Of a stretch of 64,000 bases of DNA, positions 42,038 through 52,160 are shown piece by piece. The notes under the pieces are model-generated. The model was not told the DNA's origin. It did no database searches and saw only the letters and a list, made by a program, of their open reading frames with translations. The translations under genes and the position numbers were made by a program. Numbering within the stretch: the first letter of the stretch is position 1; the number at the start of each line of letters is the position of its first letter. Source of the stretch: Pseudomonadota bacterium (GTDB lineage Bacteria; Desulfobacterota; Desulfobulbia; Desulfobulbales; Desulfocapsaceae); contig JAEYNP010000007.1 in assembly GCA_023412495.1 (NCBI GenBank), positions 62,001 to 126,000 on the forward strand, written 5' to 3'.

Positions 42038-42955
42038 ATGAAACGCCAAACGAAAGCATATGTTTGCGCCCTGATAACAGTCGGCCTGTGGTCGACGATC
42101 GCCAGCGCCAGCAAACTCACCCTGCGCCACTTCAGCCCGGCGGAGCTCCTGCTCTATTCGGCGGCGGTTTCCTGCGTGGTGTTGTTCATGGTGGTTGTCG
42201 GCCAGAAAAAGATCGCGAGTCTCGGTCGGTTGACCCGCAAGCAATGGCTTACATCGCTGCAGTTCGGTCTGCTCAACCCGTTTTTGTATTATCTCATTCT
42301 CTTTAGGGCATATGATCTCCTGCCCGCCCAACAGGCCCAGATCATCAACTATACCTGGGCGATAACCTTGTCGCTCCTGTCGATCCCCCTGCTGGGTCAG
42401 CGGGTGGCAGGCCTGCAGTGGTTGGCGATAGGGGTGAGTTACAGCGGCGTTCTGGTTATCGCCACCCGCGGAAATATTGTGGGGCTCCACTTCGAAAATC
42501 CCCTTGGCATCGGCCTGGCGCTGCTGTCGACGGTAATCTGGGCGCTCTACTGGATCTTGAACACCAGGGATAAACGCGATCCGGTGGTCGGCTTGTTCCT
42601 CAATTTCATCTGTGCCCTGCCGTGGATCGCCGGCTATGTGTGGTGGACGGAAGGGATCAGGCCGCCTGCTGCGGCCGGCCTGGCCGGTGCGGCGTACATC
42701 GGGGTTTTCGAAATGGGGGTCTCCTTCGTGCTTTGGCTGATGGCGCTGAAGCTGACCGACAATGCCGCAAAAATCGCCAATCTCATATTTATCGCCCCCT
42801 TCGTCTCGCTGTTTCTCATTCACTTCCTGGTCGGCGAAAAGATTCATGGCTCGACCATCATCGGCTTGTTCCTGGTCTTGGGGGGGCTGGCGATACAGAG
42901 CTTTTGCCGGCAGTCCTGCGAACCTGCCGGCGAGAGGGCCGACGAGCCTGGCTGA
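42038..42955 (+). CDS. EamA/DMT-family transporter
   Basis: A 305-residue inner-membrane protein with about ten hydrophobic segments arranged as two EamA repeats (about 5-145 and 155-290). Members export or import small metabolites such as amino acids or nucleotide sugars; the substrate cannot be told from sequence. The second repeat ends with AKIANLIFIAPFVSLFLIHFLVGEKI, a typical DMT feature. There is no ribosome site of note. It is convergent with lepA, with 59 bases between them. Confidence 0.88.
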   Translation: MKRQTKAYVCALITVGLWSTIASASKLTLRHFSPAELLLYSAAVSCVVLFMVVVGQKKIASLGRLTRKQWLTSLQFGLLNPFLYYLILFRAYDLLPAQQAQIINYTWAITLSLLSIPLLGQRVAGLQWLAIGVSYSGVLVIATRGNIVGLHFENPLGIGLALLSTVIWALYWILNTRDKRDPVVGLFLNFICALPWIAGYVWWTEGIRPPAAAGLAGAAYIGVFEMGVSFVLWLMALKLTDNAAKIANLIFIAPFVSLFLIHFLVGEKIHGSTIIGLFLVLGGLAIQSFCRQSCEPAGERADEPG

Positions 42956-43014
42956 CGGGAATTCCCCCAGCAGCCTTCAATGCAGAAGAGATGTTGCAGA
43001 TTCGGCGGCAGTCG

Positions 43015-44811
43015 CTATTTCTGCTCCGATTTCAAGACGGCGAGAAAGGCGGTCTGCGGGATGTCGACGTTGCCAACGGTCTTCATCCTCTTCTTGCCAG
43101 CCTTCTGTTTTTCCAGGAGTTTTCTCTTTCTGGTGATATCGCCGCCGTAGCATTTGGCGGTGACATCCTTTCTCAGGGCGGAAACGGTGGTCCTGGCGAT
43201 GATGGTCCCGCCGATGGCGGCCTGAATGGCTATCTTGAACATCTGGCGGGGAATCTCTTCTTTCAGCATCTCGCAGGCGTGGAGGCCTCTGGCCCGGGCG
43301 TTGTTGCGGTGCACGAGCTGGGAGAGGGCATCGACATTCTCCCCGTTCACCAGGATGTCGAGCTTCACCAGATCGCTCTTCCGGTAATCGAGCATCTCGT
43401 AGTCGAAGGAGCCGTAACCTTGGGTGATCGACTTCAGCTTGTCGTAGAAATCATAGATGACCTCCGCCAGGGGCAGCTCGCACTGCAGCTCGATCCTGCC
43501 GGGCGCGGGGTAGTGGAAGCTGGTGTTTTCTCCCCGGCGTTCAAGGCAGAGGGTCATAACGGCGCCCATGTATTTCTCCGGCATGAGAATCGTGGCCTTG
43601 ATGAAAGGCTCCTCGATGTTGACGATATGCGCGGGATTGGGATAATGGGCGGGATTGTCGACATGGTTTACCGTGCCGTCCGACATGTGGAAGATGTATT
43701 GGACTGAGGGAACCGTGAGGACGAGGGGGATGTCGAATTCCCGCTCGAGACGTTCCTGGATGACCTCCAGATGGAGCAGGCCGAGAAAACCGCAACGGAA
43801 GCCGAAACCGAGGGCAACGGAGGAGTCTTTTTCGAAAATGAGGGCGGCATCGTTGAGTTGCAGCTTTTCCAGCGCCGCAGCCAGGTCCTCATAGTCGTCG
43901 GTGCTGACGGGATAAATAGACGAAAATACAACCTGCTGCATTTCCTTGAAGCCGGGGAGAGGTGTCTTCGCCGGGGCGTCGCGCAGGGTTATGGTGTCGC
44001 CTGGCCGGGTATCCTGGACCGTCTTGATGCCGGCGAGGATGTAGCCGACCTGGCCGGCCGACAGCTGCTTCTGCGGTTCCCTGTGCAGCCGGAAGACACC
44101 TACCTCCTCCACCTTGTATTCCTTGCCGTTGGACATGAAGCGGATGACATCGCCCTGTTTCACCGTGCCGTTGACGATCCTCACGGAAATGATGGTTCCC
44201 CGGAACGAATCGTAGTTGGCGTCGAAGATGAGAGCCTGCAGAGGCGCCTTGGGATCGCCCTCGGGCGCCGGCAGGTGCTGTACAATGGCTTCAAAGAGTT
44301 CGGGGACGCCGGTGCCGAATTTCGCGGAGCAGAACTGGATCAGCGAACTGTCGAGACCCAGATCCTCCTCTATCTGTAAGGCAACCCGCTCCGGTTCGGC
44401 GGATGGAAGATCGATTTTATTGACCACGGGGATGATCTCGAGATCGTTCTCCATGGCCAGATAGAGGTTGGCAAGCGTCTGGGCCTCGACGCCCTGGGCG
44501 GCATCAATGAGAAGTAAGGCTCCTTCGCATGAGCTCAAGGCGCGGGAGACTTCATAGCTGAAATCAACATGGCCGGGCGTATCGACCAGATTGAGCGAAT
44601 AGGTCCGGCCGTCCTTGGCGGTGTACGGCAGGCAGACGGTCTGGCTCTTGATGGTAATCCCCCGTTCTCTCTCAATCTCCATGGAATCGAGCAACTGGTC
44701 CTTGAACTCCCTGTCACTGATCAGATTGCAATACTGGATCATGCGATCGGCAAGAGTGGATTTGCCATGGTCGATATGGGCGATAATGCTGAAATTTCGT
44801 ATATTTATCAT
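43015..44811 (-). CDS. lepA: Elongation factor 4 (back-translocase LepA)
   Basis: A 598-residue ribosome GTPase that resets stalled or mistranslocated ribosomes. G motifs: AHIDHGKST (G1), DTPGHVDF (G3), NKIDLP (G4). The diagnostic C-terminal domain ends [31 protein letters not shown] start at ATG 44811 because the family N-terminus is [12 protein letters not shown]; the frame stays open upstream to 44871 but that part is not conserved. It is divergent from rpoH. Assignment is firm. Confidence 0.97.
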   Translation of the reverse strand: MINIRNFSIIAHIDHGKSTLADRMIQYCNLISDREFKDQLLDSMEIERERGITIKSQTVCLPYTAKDGRTYSLNLVDTPGHVDFSYEVSRALSSCEGALLLIDAAQGVEAQTLANLYLAMENDLEIIPVVNKIDLPSAEPERVALQIEEDLGLDSSLIQFCSAKFGTGVPELFEAIVQHLPAPEGDPKAPLQALIFDANYDSFRGTIISVRIVNGTVKQGDVIRFMSNGKEYKVEEVGVFRLHREPQKQLSAGQVGYILAGIKTVQDTRPGDTITLRDAPAKTPLPGFKEMQQVVFSSIYPVSTDDYEDLAAALEKLQLNDAALIFEKDSSVALGFGFRCGFLGLLHLEVIQERLEREFDIPLVLTVPSVQYIFHMSDGTVNHVDNPAHYPNPAHIVNIEEPFIKATILMPEKYMGAVMTLCLERRGENTSFHYPAPGRIELQCELPLAEVIYDFYDKLKSITQGYGSFDYEMLDYRKSDLVKLDILVNGENVDALSQLVHRNNARARGLHACEMLKEEIPRQMFKIAIQAAIGGTIIARTTVSALRKDVTAKCYGGDITRKRKLLEKQKAGKKRMKTVGNVDIPQTAFLAVLKSEQK

Positions 44812-44922
44812 GAGTTGGTGCAAGGTGAGAAAAAACGGAAAAGCAGATTCGGATAGACGATTCGAGGGCAAATTCTTTCAATATTTAGCACATATCGATA
44901 GCGATGGAAATATATTTTTCTC

Positions 44923-44967
44923 GATGGTACGGATTGTGATACAAGATGGTACGGATTGTGATACAAT
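44923..44967 (+). promoter_or_regulatory. Tandem 22-bp duplication with extended -10 promoter before rpoH
   Basis: Bases 44923-44944 are repeated exactly at 44945-44966. The second copy ends in TGATACAAT, an extended -10 (TGnTACAAT); the first copy ends in the weaker TGATACAAG. No good -35 lies at 17 bases. It is about 120 bases before the rpoH start. The duplication may create alternative or stronger start sites. Confidence 0.5.
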
Positions 44968-45087
44968 AATGAGTGACACCTCATCTACGGGCTTGCGCTC
45001 CGTTCAACTACAAAATGTTTGCACTTTACTGTTGGTAGAGTAAAATAGAAATCTTTCCCAATTTTCTGGCATATTTCCCGGAGAAAG

Positions 45088-46113
45088 ATGTACATGAGCA
45101 AAAATAACCCAAGCGATTCTGATATAGATCTCGAGCCATTGGATGATTCGGAAATCGATACGGATCTCGAGGGCTTCGAAAGTTCCTATGAGAATCCTCT
45201 CGTTTCCGTTGAGGATGATGAAAATCTGCCTGCCCTGAGCAATCCCGCTCTGCACCGCTATTTGCAGGAGATAAGTCAGTATGAGTTGCTCACCAGGGAA
45301 GAGACGGATGAGCTGGCTATCCGGTTTCGAGAGCATGGCGATCAGGATGCCGCCTATCGACTGGTAAGTTCCAACCTCCGATTGGTGGTCAAAGTTGCCA
45401 TGGATTTCCAGAAATACTGGATGCAGAATTTCATGGATCTCATCCAGGAAGGAAATGTCGGTCTGGTGCAGGCAACCAAGAAATTTGACCCCTATCGGGG
45501 CGTCAAGTTTTCCTACTATGCCGCCTACTGGATCAGGGCCTATGTGCTGAAATTCATCATGGATAACTGGCGGTTGGTCAAGATTGGCACGACCCAGGCC
45601 CAGCGGAAATTGTTTTTCAGCCTGAACAAGGAACGGAAACTGCTCGAGGGGCAGGGATTCCAGGCGGAGCCGAAGCTCCTGGCCGAGCGTCTCAATGTCA
45701 AGGAAAGAGAAGTCATCGAGATGGGCCAGCGCATGGACAACTGGGACGTTTCCCTGGAAAGTCCGGTGCGATCGGATTCCGAGGACGAACAGAAGAATTT
45801 CCTGCCGAGCGAAGGACCGGGCATAGAGTCAACGGTTGCCGGCAAGGAAATCAAGGTGAAGCTCAACGAGCTCCTCGATATCCTGAAGGACAAGCTCAAC
45901 GATAAGGAAAAGATGATCCTCGAGCAACGGTTGCTGACCGATGAGCCGCTGACCCTGCAGAATATCGCCGATCGTTTCGAGATCTCTCGCGAGCGAGTCA
46001 GGCAGATCGAGGTGAATCTCCTCAAAAAAATGAAAAAGTATCTTGAAACCGAAATGCCCGATATAGTAGACTATTTCGATGGAGAGAAAATTGTCATAAG
46101 ATCAAATTCTTAA
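45088..46113 (+). CDS. rpoH: RNA polymerase sigma-32 factor RpoH
   Basis: A 341-residue heat-shock sigma factor. An acidic N-terminal extension (about 1-45) precedes region 1.2/2 (ALHRYLQEISQYELLT, NLRLVVKVAMDFQ, DLIQEGNVGLVQATKKFDPYRGVKFSYYAAYWIRAYVLKFI). The RpoH box QRKLFFSLNKERKLL (about residues 171-185) separates it from sigma-70 proper. Region 4 ends ISRERVRQIEVNLLKKMKKYL. The acidic extension makes it longer than E. coli RpoH. The ATG at 45088 has GGAG four bases upstream; ATG 45094 is also possible. It is followed by an aminotransferase gene. Confidence 0.95.
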   Translation: MYMSKNNPSDSDIDLEPLDDSEIDTDLEGFESSYENPLVSVEDDENLPALSNPALHRYLQEISQYELLTREETDELAIRFREHGDQDAAYRLVSSNLRLVVKVAMDFQKYWMQNFMDLIQEGNVGLVQATKKFDPYRGVKFSYYAAYWIRAYVLKFIMDNWRLVKIGTTQAQRKLFFSLNKERKLLEGQGFQAEPKLLAERLNVKEREVIEMGQRMDNWDVSLESPVRSDSEDEQKNFLPSEGPGIESTVAGKEIKVKLNELLDILKDKLNDKEKMILEQRLLTDEPLTLQNIADRFEISRERVRQIEVNLLKKMKKYLETEMPDIVDYFDGEKIVIRSNS

Positions 46114-46185
46114 GGCTCCCCCTATTGACCTGCCCGACCGGCAGCTCCACTTCGCTCTTACAACCATTTACCCTCTGTACATTTT

Positions 46186-47367
46186 ATGAAAGTACCATTA
46201 CTGGATCTTCAGGCGCAATTGTCATACCTGCAGGAGGACCTTGTCGCCGCCGTTACCCGGGTTGTAAAATCAACACGATACATCCAGGGACCTGAAGTAG
46301 ATGGATTGGAACGGGAGATTGCCGATTACTGCGGCACGAAGCACGCGGTCGGGGTGACGAGCGGCACCGATGCCCTGTTGATCTGTCTGATGAGTCTCGG
46401 CATAGGGCAGGGGGATAAGGTCTTGACCACTCCCTTTTCCTTTTTCGCCACAATGGGCGTGATTCTCCGGATGGGCGCCACTCCCGTTTTTGCCGATATC
46501 GATCCCGTGAGCTTCAATATCGATGTGGCGAAGACGGAGGAGTTGCTGAAAGCCGATACCGGGAAAAAGATAAAGGCGATAATTCCCGTGCATCTTTACG
46601 GTCAATGTGCAGAGATGGCGGGGCTCCTCGAACTGGCAAAGAGATACGACCTTGCGGTGATCGAAGATGCGGCCCAGGCCATCGGGGCGGAATATCCCAT
46701 GACCGTCGAAGGAAAAGTCCAGTTTCAGCGGGCCGGCTCGATGGGCCTCGCCGGCTGCTTTTCCTTTTTTCCCAGCAAGAATCTCGGGGGGATAGGAGAC
46801 GGGGGGATGGTTGTCACCAACGATGCTGAATTTGCCGAAAAACTGGTGCTGATGCGCAACCATGGCGCCCATCCCAAGTACTACCACAAATTGGTCGGCG
46901 GCAATTTCCGGCTCGATCCCATTCAGGCTGCCGCTCTCCGGGTAAAACTTCCCCATCTGGATCGTTGGCATAGAAAACGGGGCGAGAACGCAACGCTGTA
47001 CAACCGGCTTTTTGCCGAATCCGGCCTGCTCGAGAGAGGACTGGTCCGGACGCCGGCAAGCGTTTATCGGGCAAGAATCGGCAGCGAGGGTGAGGGGAAG
47101 AACCTTCATATCTATAATCAATACGTGCTGCGGGTGGAGCGGCGAAACGAATTGCGGGACTTCCTCCTCGTCAACGATATCGGCTGTGAGATCTATTATC
47201 CGGTGCCCCTGCACAGACAGGAATGCCTCGGTGTCCTGGCTGCGCATTATTCCTGCCCGGAAGCGGAAAAAGCTGCCGAGCAGACCATTGCCCTGCCGGT
47301 GTATCCGGAACTGACTGCGGAAATGCAGGACTATGTGGTGCAGAAAGTTGTGCAGTTTTACAGCTGA
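46186..47367 (+). CDS. DegT/DnrJ/EryC1/StrS-family sugar aminotransferase
   Basis: A 393-residue pyridoxal-phosphate enzyme. The cofactor Lys is K198 in FFPSKNLGGIGDGG; the phosphate region is VTSGTDALLI, and VIEDAAQAIGAEY holds the cofactor-ring Asp. Members transfer an amino group to a keto sugar nucleotide for surface glycans or antibiotics. The chain includes a 30-residue insertion near residues 160-180 relative to shorter members (TVEGKVQFQRAGSMG). It lies between rpoH and the TPR/barrel gene on the same strand, 72 bases after rpoH. The sugar substrate is unknown. Confidence 0.92.
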   Translation: MKVPLLDLQAQLSYLQEDLVAAVTRVVKSTRYIQGPEVDGLEREIADYCGTKHAVGVTSGTDALLICLMSLGIGQGDKVLTTPFSFFATMGVILRMGATPVFADIDPVSFNIDVAKTEELLKADTGKKIKAIIPVHLYGQCAEMAGLLELAKRYDLAVIEDAAQAIGAEYPMTVEGKVQFQRAGSMGLAGCFSFFPSKNLGGIGDGGMVVTNDAEFAEKLVLMRNHGAHPKYYHKLVGGNFRLDPIQAAALRVKLPHLDRWHRKRGENATLYNRLFAESGLLERGLVRTPASVYRARIGSEGEGKNLHIYNQYVLRVERRNELRDFLLVNDIGCEIYYPVPLHRQECLGVLAAHYSCPEAEKAAEQTIALPVYPELTAEMQDYVVQKVVQFYS

Positions 47368-47543
47368 GTGGGTTACCATTTGCGAGTAAGCCGCTGCAGC
47401 CATCGTGCCCGATTGATCACCGCCGTTTTTCGGTTCTTTTACAGTCTTACCAGGATATTCGTCCCAAAGATGGAAAAACTGGTCGACAGCAAGGCTCAGT
47501 GCTGTGTAAAAAACACCTCGATACGTAATCCTCTCAGGTCGGC

Positions 47544-50500
47544 ATGAATTCCCCTGGAATGAAGACAGTTGCAAGAAAATGCGGATTTCTTGCCTGCTGC
47601 CTCGTTTGTACCCTCGGAATTCTCTGTCTGGCCGGTGTTTTCACCTCCTCTTGTCTGGCCGGGGAAGAAATTACTCCCGAGCGCACCATTCTGGTGGTGA
47701 GCGACCCAGCGACGCCCGAATGGAAAACTCTCTGGGATAAGGCTCGAAATCTTGCCCGACGTGAAGCCTATGGGCAGGCCGTTTCGCTCTATGCGCAACT
47801 CTTTCAGCTGAAGCCGAATATCGAAGAGGCTGCCTGGGAATACTGCAAGGTCCTGCTGAAGACCCAAAATTACGCCATCGTCCAGAAAATTCTGCCAGGA
47901 CTGCTGGAGAAAAATCCTGACCGAATCGAATATCTCTTCTCGGGGGGCCAGTTGGCTGATTTTGAGAAGGACTGGCCGCTTTCGGCAAGATATTACGGCA
48001 AGGTACTGGAAAAAGATCCCGCCGGAGAATTTGCCGATGCCGCGCTGGAAGGACTGGCCAATAGCCTGAAGGCCCAAGGGCGAACAACGGCCGCTTTCCC
48101 CCTCCTCGAACAGCTCGTCGCCCGCAATCCCAACCGAACCGATCTGCTGCAGGAGGCGGCGCTGACCGCTCAACAGCTCGGGTTCATCCAAAAGGCAAGA
48201 AAGCTGTACGATCGATTGCTCTCCCTCGTAAAAGTCGACGACAAGGTTATTTTCGCCGCAGCGAATGCCTTCGAGGCTCCCGGATATGAGCAGAAGAGCA
48301 GTGTGCTGTGGACCGCGTATCTGCGGAATCATCCCGATTATTTGCCATTTCGTCTGAAGCTGTTTGATTTTCATCTGAGAAGCGAAAATTACCAAGAGGC
48401 TATTCCACATATCGTCTATCTGGCTGAACATGTTGACAACAATGACGAGTTTCTGCTGAAGGCCGGAACCGTGTATCTGCATCAGTTGCGGAGGCCTGAC
48501 AAAGCGCTCGGCTATCTGGAGCGATATCTAGTGAAACATCCAGGGGATGAGACTGTCAGGAAACAGATAATCGATATTCAGGCCATCCTTGCCAAGGAAC
48601 TGCTCTCTATTGTGGAAAACGAGGGCGTTGAATTGCTCTGGAAGGATCTGGCCGAGGTCACCGCCAATCGGGCGGCGATTTATCTGGAGATGGCTGATCT
48701 GCTGGAAAAGAAGGGGAGGGAAAAGAGCCTGCTGGAAGTCCTGGTCATCCTACATCATGATTCTCCCGACGATGACAGCCTCTCCTGGCGCATTGCCTGC
48801 CAATATCATCGACAGGAACAGTACCGGCAGTCTCTCGATTTTCTGCAAAAGGTTCGCCACAAGGAGGTCAAGACAAAAGAATATCATATGCTCCGCGGAC
48901 AAACCGAAGAGATTCTCGGCATGGAAATGGCTGCACTGAATTCTTTCGAGGCGGCCTTGGCCATCGATCCCGTGGATGTCAAGCTGCGCAAGACCTGTCT
49001 CGAAATCGCCGGAAAACTTGGCCTGGCAGACAGGATAAAAAGGATCTTCGACGCAGCTGCGGGTAGAGACGGAGAGCGTCCGGACGAAGAACTGTATCTT
49101 ATGTATCTTGATCAACTCTCGAAAAACTTCCTGTTCAGGCAGTACCAAGAGGCACGTGAAAAATATGCTGCTATCTCGGATAACGACCGGGAGTTCCTTG
49201 ACCGGTTGGATCTTATGCAGGCAGATGCACTGCGTCGCCAGGGAAGGAACAGAAGCGCCGAGCAGTTGTTGCGAAGGATGCTGGTTGAGGAACGTTCTGT
49301 GAAGGAAGTTTTGTTCGCGCTCCTCGATAATGCCATCACCGATAGGAACTTCAGCGCCGCCGAAACCTGGTATCAGGCGTTGGTCCAGCGCAGTGGCGGA
49401 CAAGATTCCGAATTTTCCGGTGACGCAGATGGGGGGTGGCGGCTCTTGCGCAAGGTAAAATTACTGAGACACGCCGGGAAATACGAGCAAGCAATGGAGC
49501 TTATAAATGCGTATAAAAGTGAAATTCATGGACATTCCTTTCCTCGCCGCCATCAGCTCAAGGAACTTACAAAAGAACTCTGCTGGCTCGATTATTATCG
49601 GGGGAAGTATGAGGCAACTTTGAAAACCGTCCAGAGTCTGACGGCCGATAAGGATTTCGATCCCGAGTTGTATGTTCTGGGCCGCCTCCTCGTACAGAAA
49701 CTTGAACTGCGTTCGACAATCGGTAAAGAGCTGGAAAGCAGACTCGCCGTCAAGGATAATCCCTCCCTCACAAGAATAGTAGATGTCGTCGACCTGGAAC
49801 TCCTCCACGAACAGAACGAATTGATCGAGCGGCATTTGCAGACGGTGCTGAGAAAATGTCCGGAATCGGTGACGGCAAATCTCCTCCTCGTAAGGTTTCA
49901 TCTTGTTCAGGGCAACTTCGAGCAAGCTGTGGGGGTGCTGGCCAAGTTGATCGACTCCTATCCCGAAGAACCATATTTCACCAGAACACTTATTGAGATA
50001 GAGGTGAAAAGAGGTAGATATGACCGGGGATTGGCGATATTCGAGAAGTGGAAGAGGGTGCAGAATCCGGACATATTCATTACCGATGCATCAGCCTCAG
50101 GGGATACGGAGGAGACCCTCACCCTTGCGAGGTTGTTGTGGGGCAGCAAACAGCAGGAGAAGGCCCTGCGCATCTACGAGCGACTGCTTACCCCCCCTGT
50201 TCTTGAGTTGTTGCAGGAAAAGTTCGCCAAACATCAGATAGATTACCTCTACCTGAACCGGGAGAAGTCGTTTTGGAATTCCATGATACTCATGCTGCAA
50301 TCGGAACCGGAACTTGTCGCTGAACTGATGGAGCCGGAATTCCTGGTGAATAACCTGACCAGCGAGGCCGCCGGTATCGTCGCCTCACATTACGAGCTGT
50401 ACAGTTGGCAGAAGCTGATCTCCAGCGAATATCTCGCCCGCAAGGCGATATTCGAGCGGAATTATTCTTCAGCCGAACAGAACTACAAGCGCCTCTTCGA

Positions 50501-51575
50501 TGAAGAAAAAACCGCCGAGGGGATGATCGATCTGGCCGCCGTCTATGGTAGGACCGGGAAGTATCGGAAAGAGGCGCAGGTGTACGAGGCCCTTCAGAGT
50601 ACGGGGGCTACCTCGCCCGAACTTGTCAGCTCGCTGGAGCGAAGCTCCATTCAGATGAGTCCGCAGAATATCTTCGATATCAGTTTCGAGGAGAAAGAAG
50701 GCAGGGATGGTTTTATCGATCTCAGGAAGACGAGGATCGGCACCTCGTTCCAGCTCACTCCCGCTCTCGACAAGGATATTCGTTTCAGCTATTCGAACAA
50801 CACATATGAATCCATCAACTCAGCGGAATCGGCTGAAAGCAATTTGTTGTATGGGTCGGCGATCTATGAGTTTGCCAAGGACTATGAATTGGTGTTCGGA
50901 GGTGGTGCGGAAAAGCTGGCCGGCGACAGCGATACCAGATTCCTCTACGAGATAGCTGTGAAGGCTCAGCTCGATCGATACTTCAATGCATACCTCGCCT
51001 GGCAGAAGAGTCTCATATATGACACCGTGATGGCCATCACCGAGGGCATCTCGAGTCAGGGAGTCGAGACTGGCCTGACGTGTGAAACACCTGTTGGTAT
51101 CGCCTTCGGCGGGGACTTTCGGCATCGCAACTACACCGACGGTAATCTACAGAACCGGTTCCACGGGTTTTCGTCCTACGGCCTGTATGGAGAAAACATT
51201 CACCTCGCTCTGCGTTACGATTTTCAGTATTTTGACAATACAGAAGCCAATCCGGCAGACCTGGCCCTGGTGGAAGAAAACAACCAAGATGTTATTTTTT
51301 ATTGGAGTCCAGAGTCCTTCTCCGAGCACTTGCTGACTCTGCATTATCAGCACGATTTTCTTGGATATCAACAGGGGAAAAAACAGGGCGTCAGTTACTA
51401 TTCTATAGACAACGCCGTTGGTTCGGAATCCGACGGCGTTGTCTCTTTTACCGGCAAGTTTAATATTTTCCTTGAAATCAATCCCCATTTCTTATTAAAA
51501 GGCAACTTTACTTTTGCAAAAAGTGAGGATTACGAGGAGAAGGGATTGTCCCTCTCCCTTCACTATCGTTGGTAG
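47544..51575 (+). CDS. Giant TPR protein with a likely C-terminal outer-membrane barrel
   Basis: A 1343-residue protein. A long signal peptide (about 1-40, ending SSCLAGEE) is followed by about 900 residues of helical repeats that read as TPRs (ARREAYGQAVSLYAQLFQL, SARYYGKVLEKDPAGEFADAAL). The last 290 residues change to alternating beta strands with aromatic residues (FQLTPALDKDIRFSYSN, YELVFGGGAEKL) and end in LSLSLHYRW, a terminal aromatic typical of outer-membrane barrels. This layout matches PgaA/BcsC/PelB-type glycan export porins. The aminotransferase gene upstream fits with a glycan, but no synthase is near. A strong hairpin lies inside the frame at 51407-51444. Confidence 0.72.
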   Translation: MNSPGMKTVARKCGFLACCLVCTLGILCLAGVFTSSCLAGEEITPERTILVVSDPATPEWKTLWDKARNLARREAYGQAVSLYAQLFQLKPNIEEAAWEYCKVLLKTQNYAIVQKILPGLLEKNPDRIEYLFSGGQLADFEKDWPLSARYYGKVLEKDPAGEFADAALEGLANSLKAQGRTTAAFPLLEQLVARNPNRTDLLQEAALTAQQLGFIQKARKLYDRLLSLVKVDDKVIFAAANAFEAPGYEQKSSVLWTAYLRNHPDYLPFRLKLFDFHLRSENYQEAIPHIVYLAEHVDNNDEFLLKAGTVYLHQLRRPDKALGYLERYLVKHPGDETVRKQIIDIQAILAKELLSIVENEGVELLWKDLAEVTANRAAIYLEMADLLEKKGREKSLLEVLVILHHDSPDDDSLSWRIACQYHRQEQYRQSLDFLQKVRHKEVKTKEYHMLRGQTEEILGMEMAALNSFEAALAIDPVDVKLRKTCLEIAGKLGLADRIKRIFDAAAGRDGERPDEELYLMYLDQLSKNFLFRQYQEAREKYAAISDNDREFLDRLDLMQADALRRQGRNRSAEQLLRRMLVEERSVKEVLFALLDNAITDRNFSAAETWYQALVQRSGGQDSEFSGDADGGWRLLRKVKLLRHAGKYEQAMELINAYKSEIHGHSFPRRHQLKELTKELCWLDYYRGKYEATLKTVQSLTADKDFDPELYVLGRLLVQKLELRSTIGKELESRLAVKDNPSLTRIVDVVDLELLHEQNELIERHLQTVLRKCPESVTANLLLVRFHLVQGNFEQAVGVLAKLIDSYPEEPYFTRTLIEIEVKRGRYDRGLAIFEKWKRVQNPDIFITDASASGDTEETLTLARLLWGSKQQEKALRIYERLLTPPVLELLQEKFAKHQIDYLYLNREKSFWNSMILMLQSEPELVAELMEPEFLVNNLTSEAAGIVASHYELYSWQKLISSEYLARKAIFERNYSSAEQNYKRLFDEEKTAEGMIDLAAVYGRTGKYRKEAQVYEALQSTGATSPELVSSLERSSIQMSPQNIFDISFEEKEGRDGFIDLRKTRIGTSFQLTPALDKDIRFSYSNNTYESINSAESAESNLLYGSAIYEFAKDYELVFGGGAEKLAGDSDTRFLYEIAVKAQLDRYFNAYLAWQKSLIYDTVMAITEGISSQGVETGLTCETPVGIAFGGDFRHRNYTDGNLQNRFHGFSSYGLYGENIHLALRYDFQYFDNTEANPADLALVEENNQDVIFYWSPESFSEHLLTLHYQHDFLGYQQGKKQGVSYYSIDNAVGSESDGVVSFTGKFNIFLEINPHFLLKGNFTFAKSEDYEEKGLSLSLHYRW
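51407..51444 (+). other. Strong hairpin inside the TPR/barrel reading frame
   Basis: Two 15-base arms (51407-51421 and 51430-51444) pair over all 15 positions, one of them a G-U pair, around an 8-base loop (TTCGGAAT). CTTTTA follows. It looks like a rho-independent terminator but lies about 130 bases before the stop codon and is fully in frame. Confidence 0.8.
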
Positions 51576-51649
51576 ATCCGGTTGTTGGGCTCTTATTCCT
51601 GGGGAATTCTCATGAGTTCTCTCAGGATTTTTTTATGGAGGAGAAGAGA

Positions 51650-52135
51650 ATGATTGCAAGAATACCTATGTCGAAAAACGGTTATCAGAAGCTCAAGGAC
51701 GAGCTGTTGCGTCTGGAAAGGGTGGAGCGAAACGAGGTAGTCAAGGCCATCGAGGTGGCGCGGGAGCACGGCGATCTGAAGGAGAACGCCGAGTACCATG
51801 CCGCAAAGGATCGCCAGGGGCATATCGAGGGAAGAATCCTCGAGTTGAAAGATAAGTTGGCGAGGGCGGAAATAATCGACTGTTCCAAAGTCGGCACCAA
51901 AACCGTAGTTTTCGGCACCGTCGTTCAGTTGCTCGATCTCGATACCGAAGAAGAAATAACCTATCAACTCCTGGGGCCGGAAGAATCCGACGTCAAGAAA
52001 GGGTCGATATCCGTGTTGTCGCCGCTCGGGAGAAGCATGCTGGGAAAAGAGGTGGGGGACGAGATTAGGGCGGTGACGCCGGGAGGAACCAGGGAGTTCG
52101 AGGTGATCGCCATTCGTCCCTCCAGCTTTCAGTAA
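51650..52135 (+). CDS. greA: Transcription elongation factor GreA
   Basis: A 161-residue GreA that rescues backtracked RNA polymerase. The N-terminal coiled coil (about 1-75) contains REHGDLKENAEYHAAKDRQ with the acidic tip (D/E) that reaches the polymerase active site; the C-terminal domain has VGTKTVVFGTVVQL and the final SPLGRSMLGKEVGDEI. Start ATG 51650 is set by GGAGGAG seven bases upstream and by the family N-terminus; a longer open frame overlaps the previous gene. Assignment is firm. Confidence 0.96.
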   Translation: MIARIPMSKNGYQKLKDELLRLERVERNEVVKAIEVAREHGDLKENAEYHAAKDRQGHIEGRILELKDKLARAEIIDCSKVGTKTVVFGTVVQLLDLDTEEEITYQLLGPEESDVKKGSISVLSPLGRSMLGKEVGDEIRAVTPGGTREFEVIAIRPSSFQ

Positions 52136-52160
52136 TCAGCGGAGAACCAACTTGATTATG

